DNA of 18,454 nucleotides from Ectocarpus siliculosus (GCA_000310025.1 FN649740.1:3375870-3394323); one strand, 5' to 3'. Positions 7,101 to 14,882 are shown, counted from the stretch's first letter. Notes: generated from the letters alone by a model not told the origin. Program-made: numbers and translations.

Positions 7101-9802
7101 ACATGGGTACACGCCACTCTTGTCTGTTTCCGATGATCAGGGACAACCCTTCAGGACCACGACAAGCACGCAAGTTCTCGCTACCAGCTGCTCTATCGAC
7201 TAGCTTGAGGTGGGTCATCAGCGAGGAGGTAGGGGACAGTTGGACGAGCTTATTCAATTGTAGTCCATAGTCTATCTGAGAGTTTTCAAGCTCCAGCTTG
7301 TTGGTTCAAGCATAAGCAATGCAATCTACAGAGCCGAGAGGCACTAAACCACGATTAAGGGATATTATGATGTGCGTATACTATCAAACACCCGAACGCT
7401 GAGAAACAGTATTGCGTACAACGCTGCGTCCAGTACAGAGTAATCCCTTCACGAATCGATCGATGGCTCGATGCCAGCTATTTCCGCAACTACCACGCCG
7501 TACTGCTTGTCGATCTTAGGAAAGTCACAACAACGAGGTGTAGCGCGCCGGTGGCAATCTTTGTCGTGGGCGAGGGCCTACGTGCCCAAAGCTATGTAGA
7601 TCATTACGTATCGAGTTCTTAGGAGACAGCTTTAAGGCATGGGTAGCATCTCATTTTCACGTGTTTCACGTGGTGGCCGCTGATCGGTCGAGGAGCCTAC
7701 ACCCGCGGCCGTAGCTATGTACTTGCCACACCTACTTGCCGAAAGTCAGGAAACTGAGGAAAGTAAACGAGTGGGAATAGCCGGTCATGTTTTTCGAGAC
7801 CAGCGGGCTCTATAATATGCAAACATTGACCGACCCCAGCACATCACTGCGATCGTTTCGGTAACCTCGCATTCACCTTTTTCGGCCTAGATGTATCTGA
7901 CGCCACTCTTGGTTCCCAGTCGCCATCATCGTCGTCGGGTGGCTGCGGTCCAGCGAGGCGGCGGGCGTCCGTTGCGCGTCCTTCAGCATCCACAGAGGTA
8001 AACATGGACCACTTCACCCTTCCTAACTGGCCTTCCATGGCGCTAGGGCACGCGCCCAAGGTGGCGGTAGAAGCAGGAAAACGTCGATCGGTAGTGCCCT
8101 GATGACGGGGACAACCGAAGAATGCCGCTTGCTTGCGCTGGCATGTTGGGCAATGTCCTGACACACAGATCGACCTATGTGCCCTGACGTCTTTGCCATC
8201 TTGACCTCTGTAGATGAAGACCTTTTCGCACAGGAGCAGGTCGCTGAGGTCCCCCATGCCGTGCACCGACTTTTCCGTGGCGAACGGCAGGAAGGTCCGA
8301 CATGCTCCATCCGAGCAAAACCCGCAGTTGCACGTGCAGCCTGAACCCGAGTTATCGCCATGGTGAAGGGTTGGCCATAGCTGGTACAGGGCAACAGTGA
8401 TAAGTTTTGCCTTGTAGCAATGGACGCAGAGGCAGGATCGTATTGATTGCTCCACCACGTAGAAGGGGACCATCTTGTCGAAAGAACTTCGGGAAATAGA
8501 GGCAATTTCAGCTCTCCCGGCACTAAACTGCGATACGCGCGGCGCCGAACGTATGCAGGACGGACACGGTGGGGCGTCAGTTACTTCTGGGCTGTTGTCG
8601 ACTGGTGAAGGCCTCATGTAGCCGGATACGTGCAGACTGAGAGGTGACGCCAATGGAGACTCCTGAAGTTCTCTTCATCATATACTGGTATCGTATGTCA
8701 ACCAAACGGCACATACCAACCGATTACACAGACAACTACTTTTGCTGTACGTGCATAGCGAGTATGACACTCACAGCCGCTTGTAGGTCATCCATGCACT
8801 GGTGATACAGGTGCTGCCGGGTCCCAGTCATGTAGTGCACTCCGTGAGTTTCACACTTCTCCGGGTGGACGCAGACCAAAGAGTTGTCCGCGTCAGACCG
8901 AATGTGATCCCCACGCTGCCGGTAGTCGTGATTCGTCTTCGTAAGGTTTGGAGAAGGCTGGGTGCGCTCGAGAATACTCTGCTCCACCCGACAGCATGCC
9001 ATTGGGTACTTCTCCTGCAAGTTATCGGACCTCATTTTTCTCTTCCCTGCCCTGCATGGATAAGGTACAGAAACGTGGCATGCGTGAATGGTTCGCAACT
9101 GCTACCCCCAGCCGAACAAGTGAGTGTTTTGCAGCGTATTCAGGTCCTCGGCCGACCAGCTACCTTGGGTCGCTGTCATGCTATTTCATAACCTAGCGTC
9201 GACAGACGGTAGAGGCACGACGAGGCCGCACAACCGATGTGTCCTGCTCGATTCCCTGTCGGCTGCGGCAGATCCACCGCCACGGACTGACGAAAACAAA
9301 CAGTACCCTGGCTGTCACACAAGCTTGACGTACTTGACGTACTTGACGTACTTGACGTACTTACAATGCCGACACGTCGCCGTCTTCGAGAGCCGTCAAT
9401 CTCCGTTCCTTTGCCTCGTTGAAGGATTTCCGGCTCAGAGTACCTCCTAGGAATTCCTTGGCGGTCTTGTACTTCACCTTCTCGCCGGCGATCGCACCGA
9501 GGATGGTCCGTCGCGCATTATACCCGGCCTCGGCCGCTACGACGTGGGGCTGATTAATTTTCGCCCAGGTTTCCCTGATGGCGTGCATGGGCTTGTCCGG
9601 AGATTCCGGGTCTCCTTCGCCTATTGTTCGACCACCGTTGTGAGACACGAGCCTCTGGCGAGCCAATGTTGTGAAGTCGTCGACAGGCCTTCCGAACTCG
9701 TTGGCCGCAGTTTGACACGCTATCTCCACCGCAGTATCCACGGTTTTGTTCAACCTGGCCTTGAACCTGCATTTTTGTACATCCTGAAACTTCCTGAACA
9801 CA
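3835..9802 (-). CDS. Multi-exon DDE/RNase H-like transposase-type gene (whole model, at least 7 exons)
   Basis: Seven exons are listed separately: 9802-9365, 9051-8775, 8662-7877, 7036-about 6280, 5914-5679, 4521-4171 and 4105-3835. Every internal junction uses GT-AG and keeps the reading frame; only the exon 4/5 junction is ambiguous. The product is about 1,000 residues. In order it has a helical, charged N-terminal part, a Cys/His-rich zinc-binding region, a core with FDFQE, TDNCAKQFK and HGKSSSDSEGA motifs, and a C-terminal cluster LSCSCELC...EKC. This order resembles transposase-derived proteins that are common and mostly uncharacterised in invertebrates, algae and oomycetes. The core would cut and rejoin DNA if active. 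No exon contains an internal stop. Terminal inverted repeats were not found by eye, so a domesticated host copy is as possible as an autonomous transposon. An N-terminal exon upstream of 9802 is likely, because exon 1 has no ATG. Confidence 0.75.
4171..4521 (-). CDS. Transposase-like gene, exon 6 (C-terminal Cys cluster)
   Basis: The acceptor ttgatttcccacag ends at 4522. The exon's first base completes the AG left by exon 5 to give Ser, producing LSCSCELCRDGKTEKCNLF. A Cys-x-Cys-x2-Cys-x7-Cys cluster created across a splice junction is strong support for the join. The peptide continues with EREMELMFTRM, YGSVAMMRVHPEEYQG, PIFIGRKAPSDY and FSEGDVMVWIHDVF. The preferred donor is gtatga after 4171 (phase 2), giving a 65-bp intron. 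If that intron is retained, the protein instead ends after VPLTSLAGL at a stop near 4098. The cluster probably binds zinc. Confidence 0.75.
4600..5680. repeat. Intronic tandem array, unit about 190-255 bp, roughly 5 degenerate copies
   Basis: Anchors recur in order. CGCAGGAACACCA lies near 4641, 4895, 5139 and 5390, with a decayed copy at 5595. GACCGATCAGCGTAAATACC or variants lie near 4813, 5060, 5291 and 5522. TTGTACTGGACGAAAGAGAG lies near 4973, 5212 and 5443. The array fills most of the 1,157-bp intron 5 (5678-4522) of the minus-strand gene. Each unit also holds a donor-like AACTTACCAGC (minus GCTGGTAAGTT) or a decayed version, in register with the true exon 5 donor. Minus-strand frames of 60-110 codons in the units are broken by stops and are not exons. 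Confidence 0.85.
5679..5914 (-). CDS. Transposase-like gene, exon 5
   Basis: An acceptor (gattctaccgttag) ends at 5915. The perfect donor ctgcag|gtaagt closes the exon at 5679 in phase 2. The chosen frame reads VWGGESRSDERKTLLITKKP, LLGRKYIFQAAGDISGAVRS and ends ATYTLSC. It was chosen because it joins exon 6 to give the contiguous Cys cluster LSCSCELC; the other open frame on this strand (141 codons, Arg/Ser-rich) would not. An alternative acceptor 10 bp inside (exon start 5904) would pair with the phase 1 donor of exon 4. The exon continues the C-terminal half of the transposase-like protein after the catalytic motifs. Confidence 0.7.
6173..6204. repeat. Perfect 10-bp inverted repeat, 12-nt loop
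   Basis: TTATTTTCAT (6173-6182) and ATGAAAATAA (6195-6204) are exact reverse complements, AT-rich, inside intron 4 of the minus-strand gene. The feature is seen directly; the role is unknown. Confidence 0.75.
6280..7036 (-). CDS. Transposase-like gene, exon 4 (RNase H-like/DDE-type core)
   Basis: The exon opens after atatcccgtcccag at 7036, phase 0, and has no upstream ATG, which confirms it is internal. The first part (VDDFTKEFKDIFRRYIPHRR then QRSAF) leads into VVFVFDFQEQ and EVQAQHWQHESVTIFPCPIYF. Then come FFTDNCAKQFKCRFHF and HYFGSCHGKSSSDSEGANTK. Candidate catalytic acids are the Asp in FDFQE (6877-6875), the Asp in TDN (near 6610), about 89 residues later, and an Asp or Glu in SSSDSEGA (near 6457), about 51 residues further. 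The DF.E, (S/T)DNCA.QFK and HGK..D motifs recur in uncharacterised transposase-derived proteins. The 3' boundary is uncertain: a gtggag donor after 6280 (phase 1) or a gtagtc donor after 6398 (phase 0). The frame itself stops at 6233. Confidence 0.75.
7111..7296 (-). CDS. Possible cassette exon inside intron 3 of the transposase-like gene
   Basis: A 186-nt segment reading LELENSQIDYGLQLNKL...GNRQEWR is open for 62 codons. It is phase 0 at both ends, so inclusion would keep the frame. The acceptor (accaacaag) is weak and the donor (gtaccc) is average. The exon 3 to exon 4 join is coherent without it. It may be chance. Confidence 0.2.
7877..8662 (-). CDS. Transposase-like gene, exon 3 (Cys-rich zinc-binding region)
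   Basis: The exon opens at 8662 after gaacttcag and closes at 7877 before gtgaat, in phase 0 at both ends (786 nt, 262 codons). It is one of the longest open frames in the window. After a Pro/Ser-rich lead come FYVVEQSIRSCLCVHCYKAK, then CTCNCGFCSDGAC, then SICVSGHCPTCQRK and GCPRH. This series of paired cysteines is typical of the zinc-binding block that precedes the catalytic core in several eukaryotic transposase families. A VKW segment and an acidic DDDDGD tract follow. The exon probably contributes DNA recognition or folding. It connects in phase to exon 4 across an 840-bp intron (7876-7037). Confidence 0.8.
8775..9051 (-). CDS. Transposase-like gene, exon 2
   Basis: The exon opens at 9051 after ccttatccatgcag and closes at 8775 before gtgagtgtc, an excellent donor. 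It starts in phase 2, completing the TT left by exon 1 to give Leu, and ends in phase 0; the 92 codons are open. The peptide begins AGKRKMRSDNLQEKYP and contains ACCRVE, CVHPEKCETHGVHYM and HLYHQCMDDLQAA. The mix of several Cys and His residues suggests a metal-binding segment, although no canonical zinc-finger spacing is clear. The segment of the same frame past the donor (SVILAMHVQQK then stop) is intronic in this model. Confidence 0.75.
9326..9364. repeat. 9-bp tandem repeat (TTGACGTAC, about 4 copies) overlapping a 5' splice site
   Basis: The plus strand shows four head-to-tail copies of TTGACGTAC, ending in cttac. On the minus strand the array begins with the exon 1 donor itself, gtaagtacg, so the repeat lies in the first bases of intron 1 (9364-9052). 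Confidence 0.9.
9365..9802 (-). CDS. Transposase-like gene, exon 1 of the resolved model (N-terminal helical region)
   Basis: An acceptor (gacctcggtgctttcag) opens the exon at 9802 and a near-perfect donor (gtaagtac) closes it after base 9365, ending in phase 2. The 145 codons contain no stop. The peptide is charged and helix-like, with stretches such as TVDTAVEIACQTAANEFGRP, AIRETWAKI and KSFNEAKERRLTAL. No ATG precedes the motif in frame before a stop, so coding must begin further upstream. A candidate upstream exon ends near 9897 with a CGTCHLC motif and a donor (gtgaga) that would join in frame. Codon composition and the matched phase with exon 2 support translation. The function of this part is not recognised; N-terminal regions of such transposases often serve in DNA binding or dimerisation. 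Confidence 0.75.
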
Positions 9803-9896
9803 CTGAAAGCACCGAGGTCGTGGTGCAGCGTCGGGTGTGAAAGGGAGGTTTGTTAAGCGCATTTTCAACAGCAAATACGCACGGACAATCTCACTC

Positions 9897-9946
9897 ACAG
9901 AGGTGGCAAGTGCCACACTCAGGGGAAGGTTCCTCGAGATGCACAA
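9897..9946 (-). CDS. Tentative upstream exon of the transposase-like gene
   Basis: In the frame that joins exon 1, the minus strand reads ...EEPSPECGTCHLC and ends at a gtgaga donor in the correct phase (2). Two closely spaced CxxC pairs would suit a zinc-binding element. The acceptor upstream (near 9976, cctgtag) and the true start codon are unproven. A better consensus donor 4 bp away (gtgagt, from 9900) would break the frame, which lowers confidence. Confidence 0.3.
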
Positions 9947-10148
9947 ACACCAAGGTCGTCGGGTTCTACAGGATTGTGCGGGCTCCGAAAATCAACACAT
10001 GTACAACATGCCTTGAACGAGCGCGATGGTCCGGCCTGCGAGAAAGACAGCCCAGGGGTATTAAGGGTTCAGTTGCGAGATACGTGTTCGTCCGAGAATC
10101 CCCCTACATCTGAGCACACGCACCCCACAGGGACGATGGACTTTTGCG

Positions 10149-10338
10149 ATGGCCCGTTATACGACAACTAGTACCCCCGATCAAATATTTGTCTCTTTTT
10201 CTAGGAATAACTTGGCAAAGGAGCGCTACATATCGGTATGTCGGAACCTGTCGCGTGACAAATTCCTTTTTCAGGGCGTGACGAAGTACGTTTTTTTGTG
10301 TACTGCAGATCGGCGCCAGAAATTTGGAAACAGTCGTC
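10149..10338 (+). CDS. Tentative 5' coding exon of the plus-strand unknown gene
   Basis: An ATG in reasonable context (gcgATGGcc) opens a frame reading MARYTTTSTPDQIFVSFSRN, then LAKERYISVCRNLSRDKF and VFLCTADRRQKFGNSR. A gtacat donor after 10338 leaves one base (phase 1), which would join the 11769 exon as ...SRR-WIDRIHYL. The frame is also open upstream of this ATG, and better donor-like sites lie inside (gtatgt after 10234), so the structure is uncertain. It is divergent from the minus-strand gene, whose 5' end lies within a few hundred bp. Confidence 0.3.
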
Positions 10339-10870
10339 GTACATGTCCATTTTCGAGCCAAATATAAATCAGGAAACGATGTCCTCGGCCGATTGACCGA
10401 GATCGGTTGTAACCGGTAGTATCAAGCGTCTCAACACGTGGCGGCGCCAACTGGGAAACTTGTAGTATGTTTTGAAATATTTCACAAACAAACGTAATCC
10501 CGGAGCCCGTATACACCCCCCCCTCGGGTGAGTGCTCTTCGAGAAAATGCCTCATTGATCAAGCTCGATGCTATTTAATCGTCTTCAACGTATTCTGTTT
10601 AATCAAGGCCACCAATGAAACACAAATTCGGCAACCCTGAGGCAGGAAATCACAAATCCACCGAGATGCGATATAGGCCACAAATAATCATCAAGGTTAT
10701 GCAACGGATCGTACAATATGTCGAAACACACTCGCACGACGCCATAGCTCTATGGTCGATAGAATAGCGGCGGTGAGGTGTGACATAGGGAGGGCCAGAA
10801 GTGTACGTTGCTCGAGATATGTATTTAAACTGTATCTGGACACACACCCCATCGCGAAGATCGCCTGACG

Positions 10871-11768
10871 GCCGGGTTTGCCACAGCGAGTTCCGGAGGG
10901 TCTGTTGTCGTTGTTTACACCCTCTATGACTTCCTCGGTCGAGGAGCGACGATGTGATGACAACTTTGCCTGACATGTTTAGACTAGATAATTCTTGGCG
11001 CGGCGTTTGCGTGTTGTTGGTGTACTGTAGTTCGCCGACAAAGTTTCAACACAAACACAGTTGTTCGACGGTCTTTCTTCAACCGACATATATCTGGAAC
11101 CCCATGTCCTCGGCCGACTAGGTTCGACTGATTGGATTCGGATTTATCCAGGTCGGGAGAGATTCGTAACCCCGCACACGGCCTATGGCCGGGTTTGCCA
11201 CAGCGAGTTCCGGAGGGTCTATTTATGTTGTTTACACCCTCTAGGACCCCCTCGGCCGAGGAGTAACGATATGATTACAACTGTGTCTGACATGCTTTCT
11301 CTAATCCTTTGCGCGGCGATTGCGTGTTGTTGGTGTACTGCAGTTCGCCTGAACTGCAGTTCGCCGACGAAGTTTCAACACAAACACAGTTGTTCGGAGG
11401 TCTTTCTTCTTCAACCGACGTATATCTGAACCCCCCCATGTCCTCGGCCGACTAGCTTCGACTGATTGGATTTGGATTTATCCAGGTCGGGAGAGATTCG
11501 TAACCCCGCACACGGCCTATGGCCAGGTTTGCCACAGCGAGTTCCGGAGGGTCTGTTGACGTTGTTTACACCCTCCAGGACCCCCTCGGCCGAGGAGCAA
11601 CGATGTAATTACAACTTTGTCTGACATGTCTTCTCTAATCCTTTGGGCGGCGATTGCGTGTTGTTGGTGTACTGCAGTGCGCCGACGAAGTTTCAACACA
11701 AACACAGTTGTTCGGGGGTCTTTGTTCAACCGCCGTATATCTGAAACCCCCCATGTCCTCGGCCGCAG
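10871..11768. repeat. Three-copy tandem repeat, unit about 317-334 bp
   Basis: The motif GGTTTGCCACAGCGAGTTCC starts near 10875, 11192 and 11526. Each unit then carries TTGTTTACACCCTC, a CTCGGYCGAGGAG palindrome, GCGTGTTGTTGGTGTACTG, AGTTTCAACACAAACACAG and CCATGTCCTCGGCCG. The second copy has an internal 15-bp duplication (CTGCAGTTCGCCTGAA region, 11339-11365). The array lies immediately 5' of the exon at 11769, and the exon's acceptor is the third copy's TCCTCGGCCGCAG. Confidence 0.9.
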
Positions 11769-11838
11769 GCTGGATTGATCGGATTCACTACCTCACACGT
11801 TTGTCTGTGAATGCCGTTCACCGTCTCAACAACCTCCG
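11769..11838 (+). CDS. Internal exon of a plus-strand gene of unknown function
   Basis: The acceptor tcctcggccgcag ends at 11768 and the donor gtaagc follows 11838. The open frame reads WIDRIHYLTRLSVNAVHRLN and NLR, a helical, amphipathic peptide. It ends in phase 2 (CG), and the exon at 12539 supplies G to make Arg. The fused NNLRETIRSIVKSAKKEG is continuous helix-like sequence, which supports the join. The acceptor lies inside the dispersed CCTCGG motif and in register with the upstream array. The protein is not recognised. Confidence 0.6.
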
Positions 11839-12227
11839 GTAAGCGTGATGGCCAGCTGCAAGTGGAGCGGATGTGTCCCATGTCCATTTTGCTGCTGTAA
11901 GCGCATTGTGAGTAGCCTCGGAATGAAGATACCACGCACGCACGCGTATCAAAAAATTAGACTTCGGGACTATTCGGGCGTGTTGGATTTCAAAGTTTTA
12001 TCGAGAGCCGTGTGTTTCCGGCTGCCCCCCTGTCCCTCACGTGGCTGTCCTCACAACGACACGCTTGCCGTGTACCACGCGTCTGCACACAAGCAGTTCC
12101 TGCAATTATTCCAAATCGGGCTTACTCTGTTGGCGATGGTGCGGCGGCCAAAATCAACGTGGACCACACGAGGCTTGCCGCTTTCGCAGTATTGTAGTCT
12201 CTGACTGACGAAGCGTGACACATGCGA

Positions 12228-12286
12228 CTACAGTATACTCCTTCTCGTGTTGAGTGACGTTAGCCCATACTGTAGCCTAGCTAGGC
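12228..12286. repeat. 9-bp inverted repeat and adjoining 12-bp palindrome
   Basis: CTACAGTAT (12228-12236) and ATACTGTAG (12267-12275) are exact reverse complements 30 nt apart. The second arm overlaps the perfect palindrome GCCTAGCTAGGC (12275-12286). It lies within the 700-bp intron; function unknown. Confidence 0.6.
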
Positions 12287-12538
12287 ATTACGGTCGATGT
12301 GCTGCAATCATGAAACATATGCGCGACAAAGGCTAGACTCGTCCGTGTAGTAAGTGTCCCAACCAAGTAAGCAAGTCACAGGCGAACGTCTGCCTGTAGA
12401 CTTGGACACAACAAGAGTGAAACCGAAGATGTGAAGTGTGAAGTTCACATTTTAAATTGAATACAAACAAGGGATACCGAAGAATTACTATTCTCACCCT
12501 CATACTCCTCAACTTCGCGTCGCAACCTTTTGATGCAG

Positions 12539-12914
12539 GGAAACAATCAGGTCAATTGTGAAGTCAGCGAAGAAAGAGGGCATCATTTCAGTAGGGGGGT
12601 TGCCCAATCTTTTCCAAAACAGATTGGAAGCGAACCAGTTCAAGGGCCTGAACATCACGCAGGAAGCCAAGGCCACCACCGGCCGCACCACCGCCTACGT
12701 CATTATGGCGGGCCGTCTACAACCACCAGGGCAAATCAACACGAAATGGCTCAAGGATCCAGAGAAGGCAAAGTACACCTATAGCGATGGTGATGCTCGT
12801 GGTTCCCTTGTAGATCTCGTCCTGGGAAAACACGGAACCACGTTTCCTCGCGATGGCACAGAACAATGGAAACCGCCTGTATTAGAGCGCACGAGGGGTC
12901 GATCCTCAACGTAG
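12539..12914 (+). CDS. Last exon of the plus-strand gene of unknown function
   Basis: The acceptor gcaaccttttgatgcag ends at 12538; the exon runs open for 125 codons to TAG at 12912-12914. The peptide reads ETIRSIVKSAKKEGIISVGG, LPNLFQNRLEANQFKGLNIT, GRTTAYVIMAGRLQPPGQIN, TKWLKDPEKAKYTYSDGDAR, GSLVDLVLGKHGTTFPRDGT and EQWKPP, ending in a basic tail. It is balanced, globular-looking sequence, unlike the surrounding non-coding DNA. There are no transmembrane segments and no motif I can assign. A 700-bp intron (11839-12538) separates it from the previous exon. A DNA- or nucleotide-binding role is possible from the basic residues, but that is speculation. Confidence 0.65.
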
Positions 12915-14049
12915 GCGTGTATGCATTTCGACCACCACTACCAGTACGTTGTTGCTCCTCGGTAGGCGTCCATGACAGGACATTTTTAGGATTGTAGACC
13001 CTTATCCTTTTTCTCTCTTAGGTAAAGTAGGACGCCCACGGAAGACATATCGGAACCGCTGCATGGAGGTCGAGAGAGGGCGCGGTCTTGGTGTGTTTGC
13101 GTGTTGGTGTGGGTGGAGAGGTGTGCAGTGAGAGTAAAGACCTACAGATGGTTGCGCGCGGAGATCTTGTGCCGTTGCTTCGATTTTCGTAGGGCACTGC
13201 TGCTGGCTTGGCGAAAGATGCAACAGATTTCGCTCTATTGGTTCGTTTTACTGCACGTTTGGGATAGGTTTTCCTTTACACCAACAATTCATGACCTTTG
13301 GTGTGCGGGGGGAAATGTGTACCCTACGTGCGGGGGACTTTTAAGTGTAAGCTCAATAGATTGATCCTCGGCCGATCAAGTGGTGTGCGGGGGCGTTCAC
13401 CTTTCGTGTGGGTGACGTGTGAGTGAAGATTGAATGTACATCTACGCGGCAACCGTGTTGCCAACTATATCGTAGGTGTTGACCCGCGGGGGGTTACATT
13501 CATTCCTTGCCGTCAGTGTTGCACCTGCAGTTCGGAGGGGATATACGTTTAACATATGTGTCTTGAAGCTTGACGGTGGCAATGACGGGGGACCACAAGA
13601 CGACGAACTAAAGCTGAGAAAAGTGGGTTAGACTTTTCGTTTCCAAACATTCTCGTAGGGGCTTCCTCGCCTTTTTTGACTATCTCGACGCTCCTTGACG
13701 TACCACGTTGTGCGCTGGGATATATTCTAAGAGTGTGCCCGTTGTTTGTCCCTTTTCCAGAGGTTGTGACATGGTCACATCCTGAAGTGTTTGGCTTGGA
13801 AACAGCGAAGCTCTTGTCGACGCCTATTGTGCTATTTCTGGAATATTTCTGAGTGTTTTCGTTGCGCGTGGATGCTCGCAAACAACAGACCAAACAGACG
13901 CATGGGCCGGATTATTCATAAGAAACTTGCAAGAGTTACCTCTCACCTCACGTCGAACAACACCCACCCCCGCCCCCGTTTTTCTTCATAGCTCTTTGCC
14001 TCTCTGCCTGTTTTGTTCACGGAAGTTTGGGGGTTTCACGGTCTGTTCG
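12915..14049. other. Intergenic stretch between two plus-strand genes
   Basis: This is the presumed 3' UTR of the gene ending at 12914, then GT-rich DNA and the upstream region of the gene starting at 14050. Frames at 13101-13364 (+) and 13549-13893 (-) are of chance length. A pyrimidine tract ending ctcttag at 13020 resembles an acceptor but no exon follows. The inverted repeat TTGATC...GATCAA with CTCGGCC at its centre lies at 13361-13379. A C-rich CACCC/CCGCCCCC tract at 13962-13978 precedes the next gene and could be promoter sequence. Confidence 0.45.
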
Positions 14050-14087
14050 ATGCATCCGTTTCCGGAATTAATTGCGACGACCACCAG
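14050..14087 (+). CDS. First coding exon of a small plus-strand gene
   Basis: The ATG at 14050 starts MHPFPELIATTT; the strong donor ccaccag|gtaagatag closes the exon after 12 codons plus two bases. Upstream lies a pyrimidine-rich tract that would be 5' UTR, or an exon after the acceptor-like tttttcttcatag ending near 13990. The next exon supplies C to give Ser, producing ...ATTTSENQAYLAEGQ. The short Met-started peptide flowing into a well-bounded second exon is the main support. No targeting signal is evident, and the protein is not recognised. Confidence 0.5.
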
Positions 14088-14250
14088 GTAAGATAGAGCG
14101 GTTTTTGTTTTGGGCATCTCCCGTGTGTGTGTGATTATTTGCGGCGATGTCCACACCCTCCTCGTGTGTGAGCCCACGACGCTTCACATGACCCGACACC
14201 AGCCGCCGGCCTGCACCAAAACTTCTGCCGAATCTTCCTTGTTTTCGCAG

Positions 14251-14307
14251 CGAGAATCAAGCCTACCTTGCCGAAGGACAGTACGGGTCCTCCATACTGC
14301 GCCGAAG
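14251..14307 (+). CDS. Second exon of the small plus-strand gene
   Basis: The 57-nt exon is bounded by a strong acceptor (cttccttgttttcgcag) and a strong donor (gaag|gtatgt). In the frame set by exon 1 it reads ENQAYLAEGQYGSSILRR and ends in phase 2 (AG). Both splice sites are close to consensus, and another frame is also open, so frame choice depends on exon 1. No domain is identifiable in 19 residues. Confidence 0.5.
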
Positions 14308-14613
14308 GTATGTAGGTACCCTTCCCGTGCTTTGTCGTACTTCTTTCTCTCTTCGCGAAAGTATTGCCGATTCCTGCATGTATGTAGTAGGAGGGGGTGG
14401 TTGTCAATCAAGCGTAGCAGACGCTGGGTTGGCGGGAATACAACAATAATAAGAAGAGATAGATAGATATATGTGGCATGTAGTCTATGTACAGCAGTAG
14501 ACGATGAAGGCTTCGGCGAATCGTCACGCGGCAAGCTTTTTATCCTGGTCGGATTATTATGCCGTTCGTTTTGGAGCGATCGATCATCCATCTGCCATGC
14601 ACACGGCACAACT

Positions 14614-14644
14614 CAGCAGCAGCAACACAACAACAACAACAACG
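14614..14644. repeat. CAG/AAC trinucleotide microsatellite
   Basis: (CAG)3 followed by imperfect (AAC)n occurs inside the presumed second intron of the small plus-strand gene. It would encode a Gln/Asn run in one frame but is not in a supported exon. Confidence 0.85.
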
Positions 14645-14882
14645 TATTTATTTCAAATGTCCGACATAAAATGAGGGCGTTTGGATGGTTTCGTTCGTCT
14701 CCGCTTTTTGGAGCGTGGTCATCGGTAAGACGGCACCTGGGACCTAACACGCGGTCGGCAGCTGTTGACAGCAGAGTAGTAGTACTTCACCGCCTGTCGA
14801 GAACTTTTGTCGAGAACAAATTCAAGTTACCGCGGATGGATGCATACAGTTGGCGCCCGCAATTAAGAAACGCTTATTTCAG

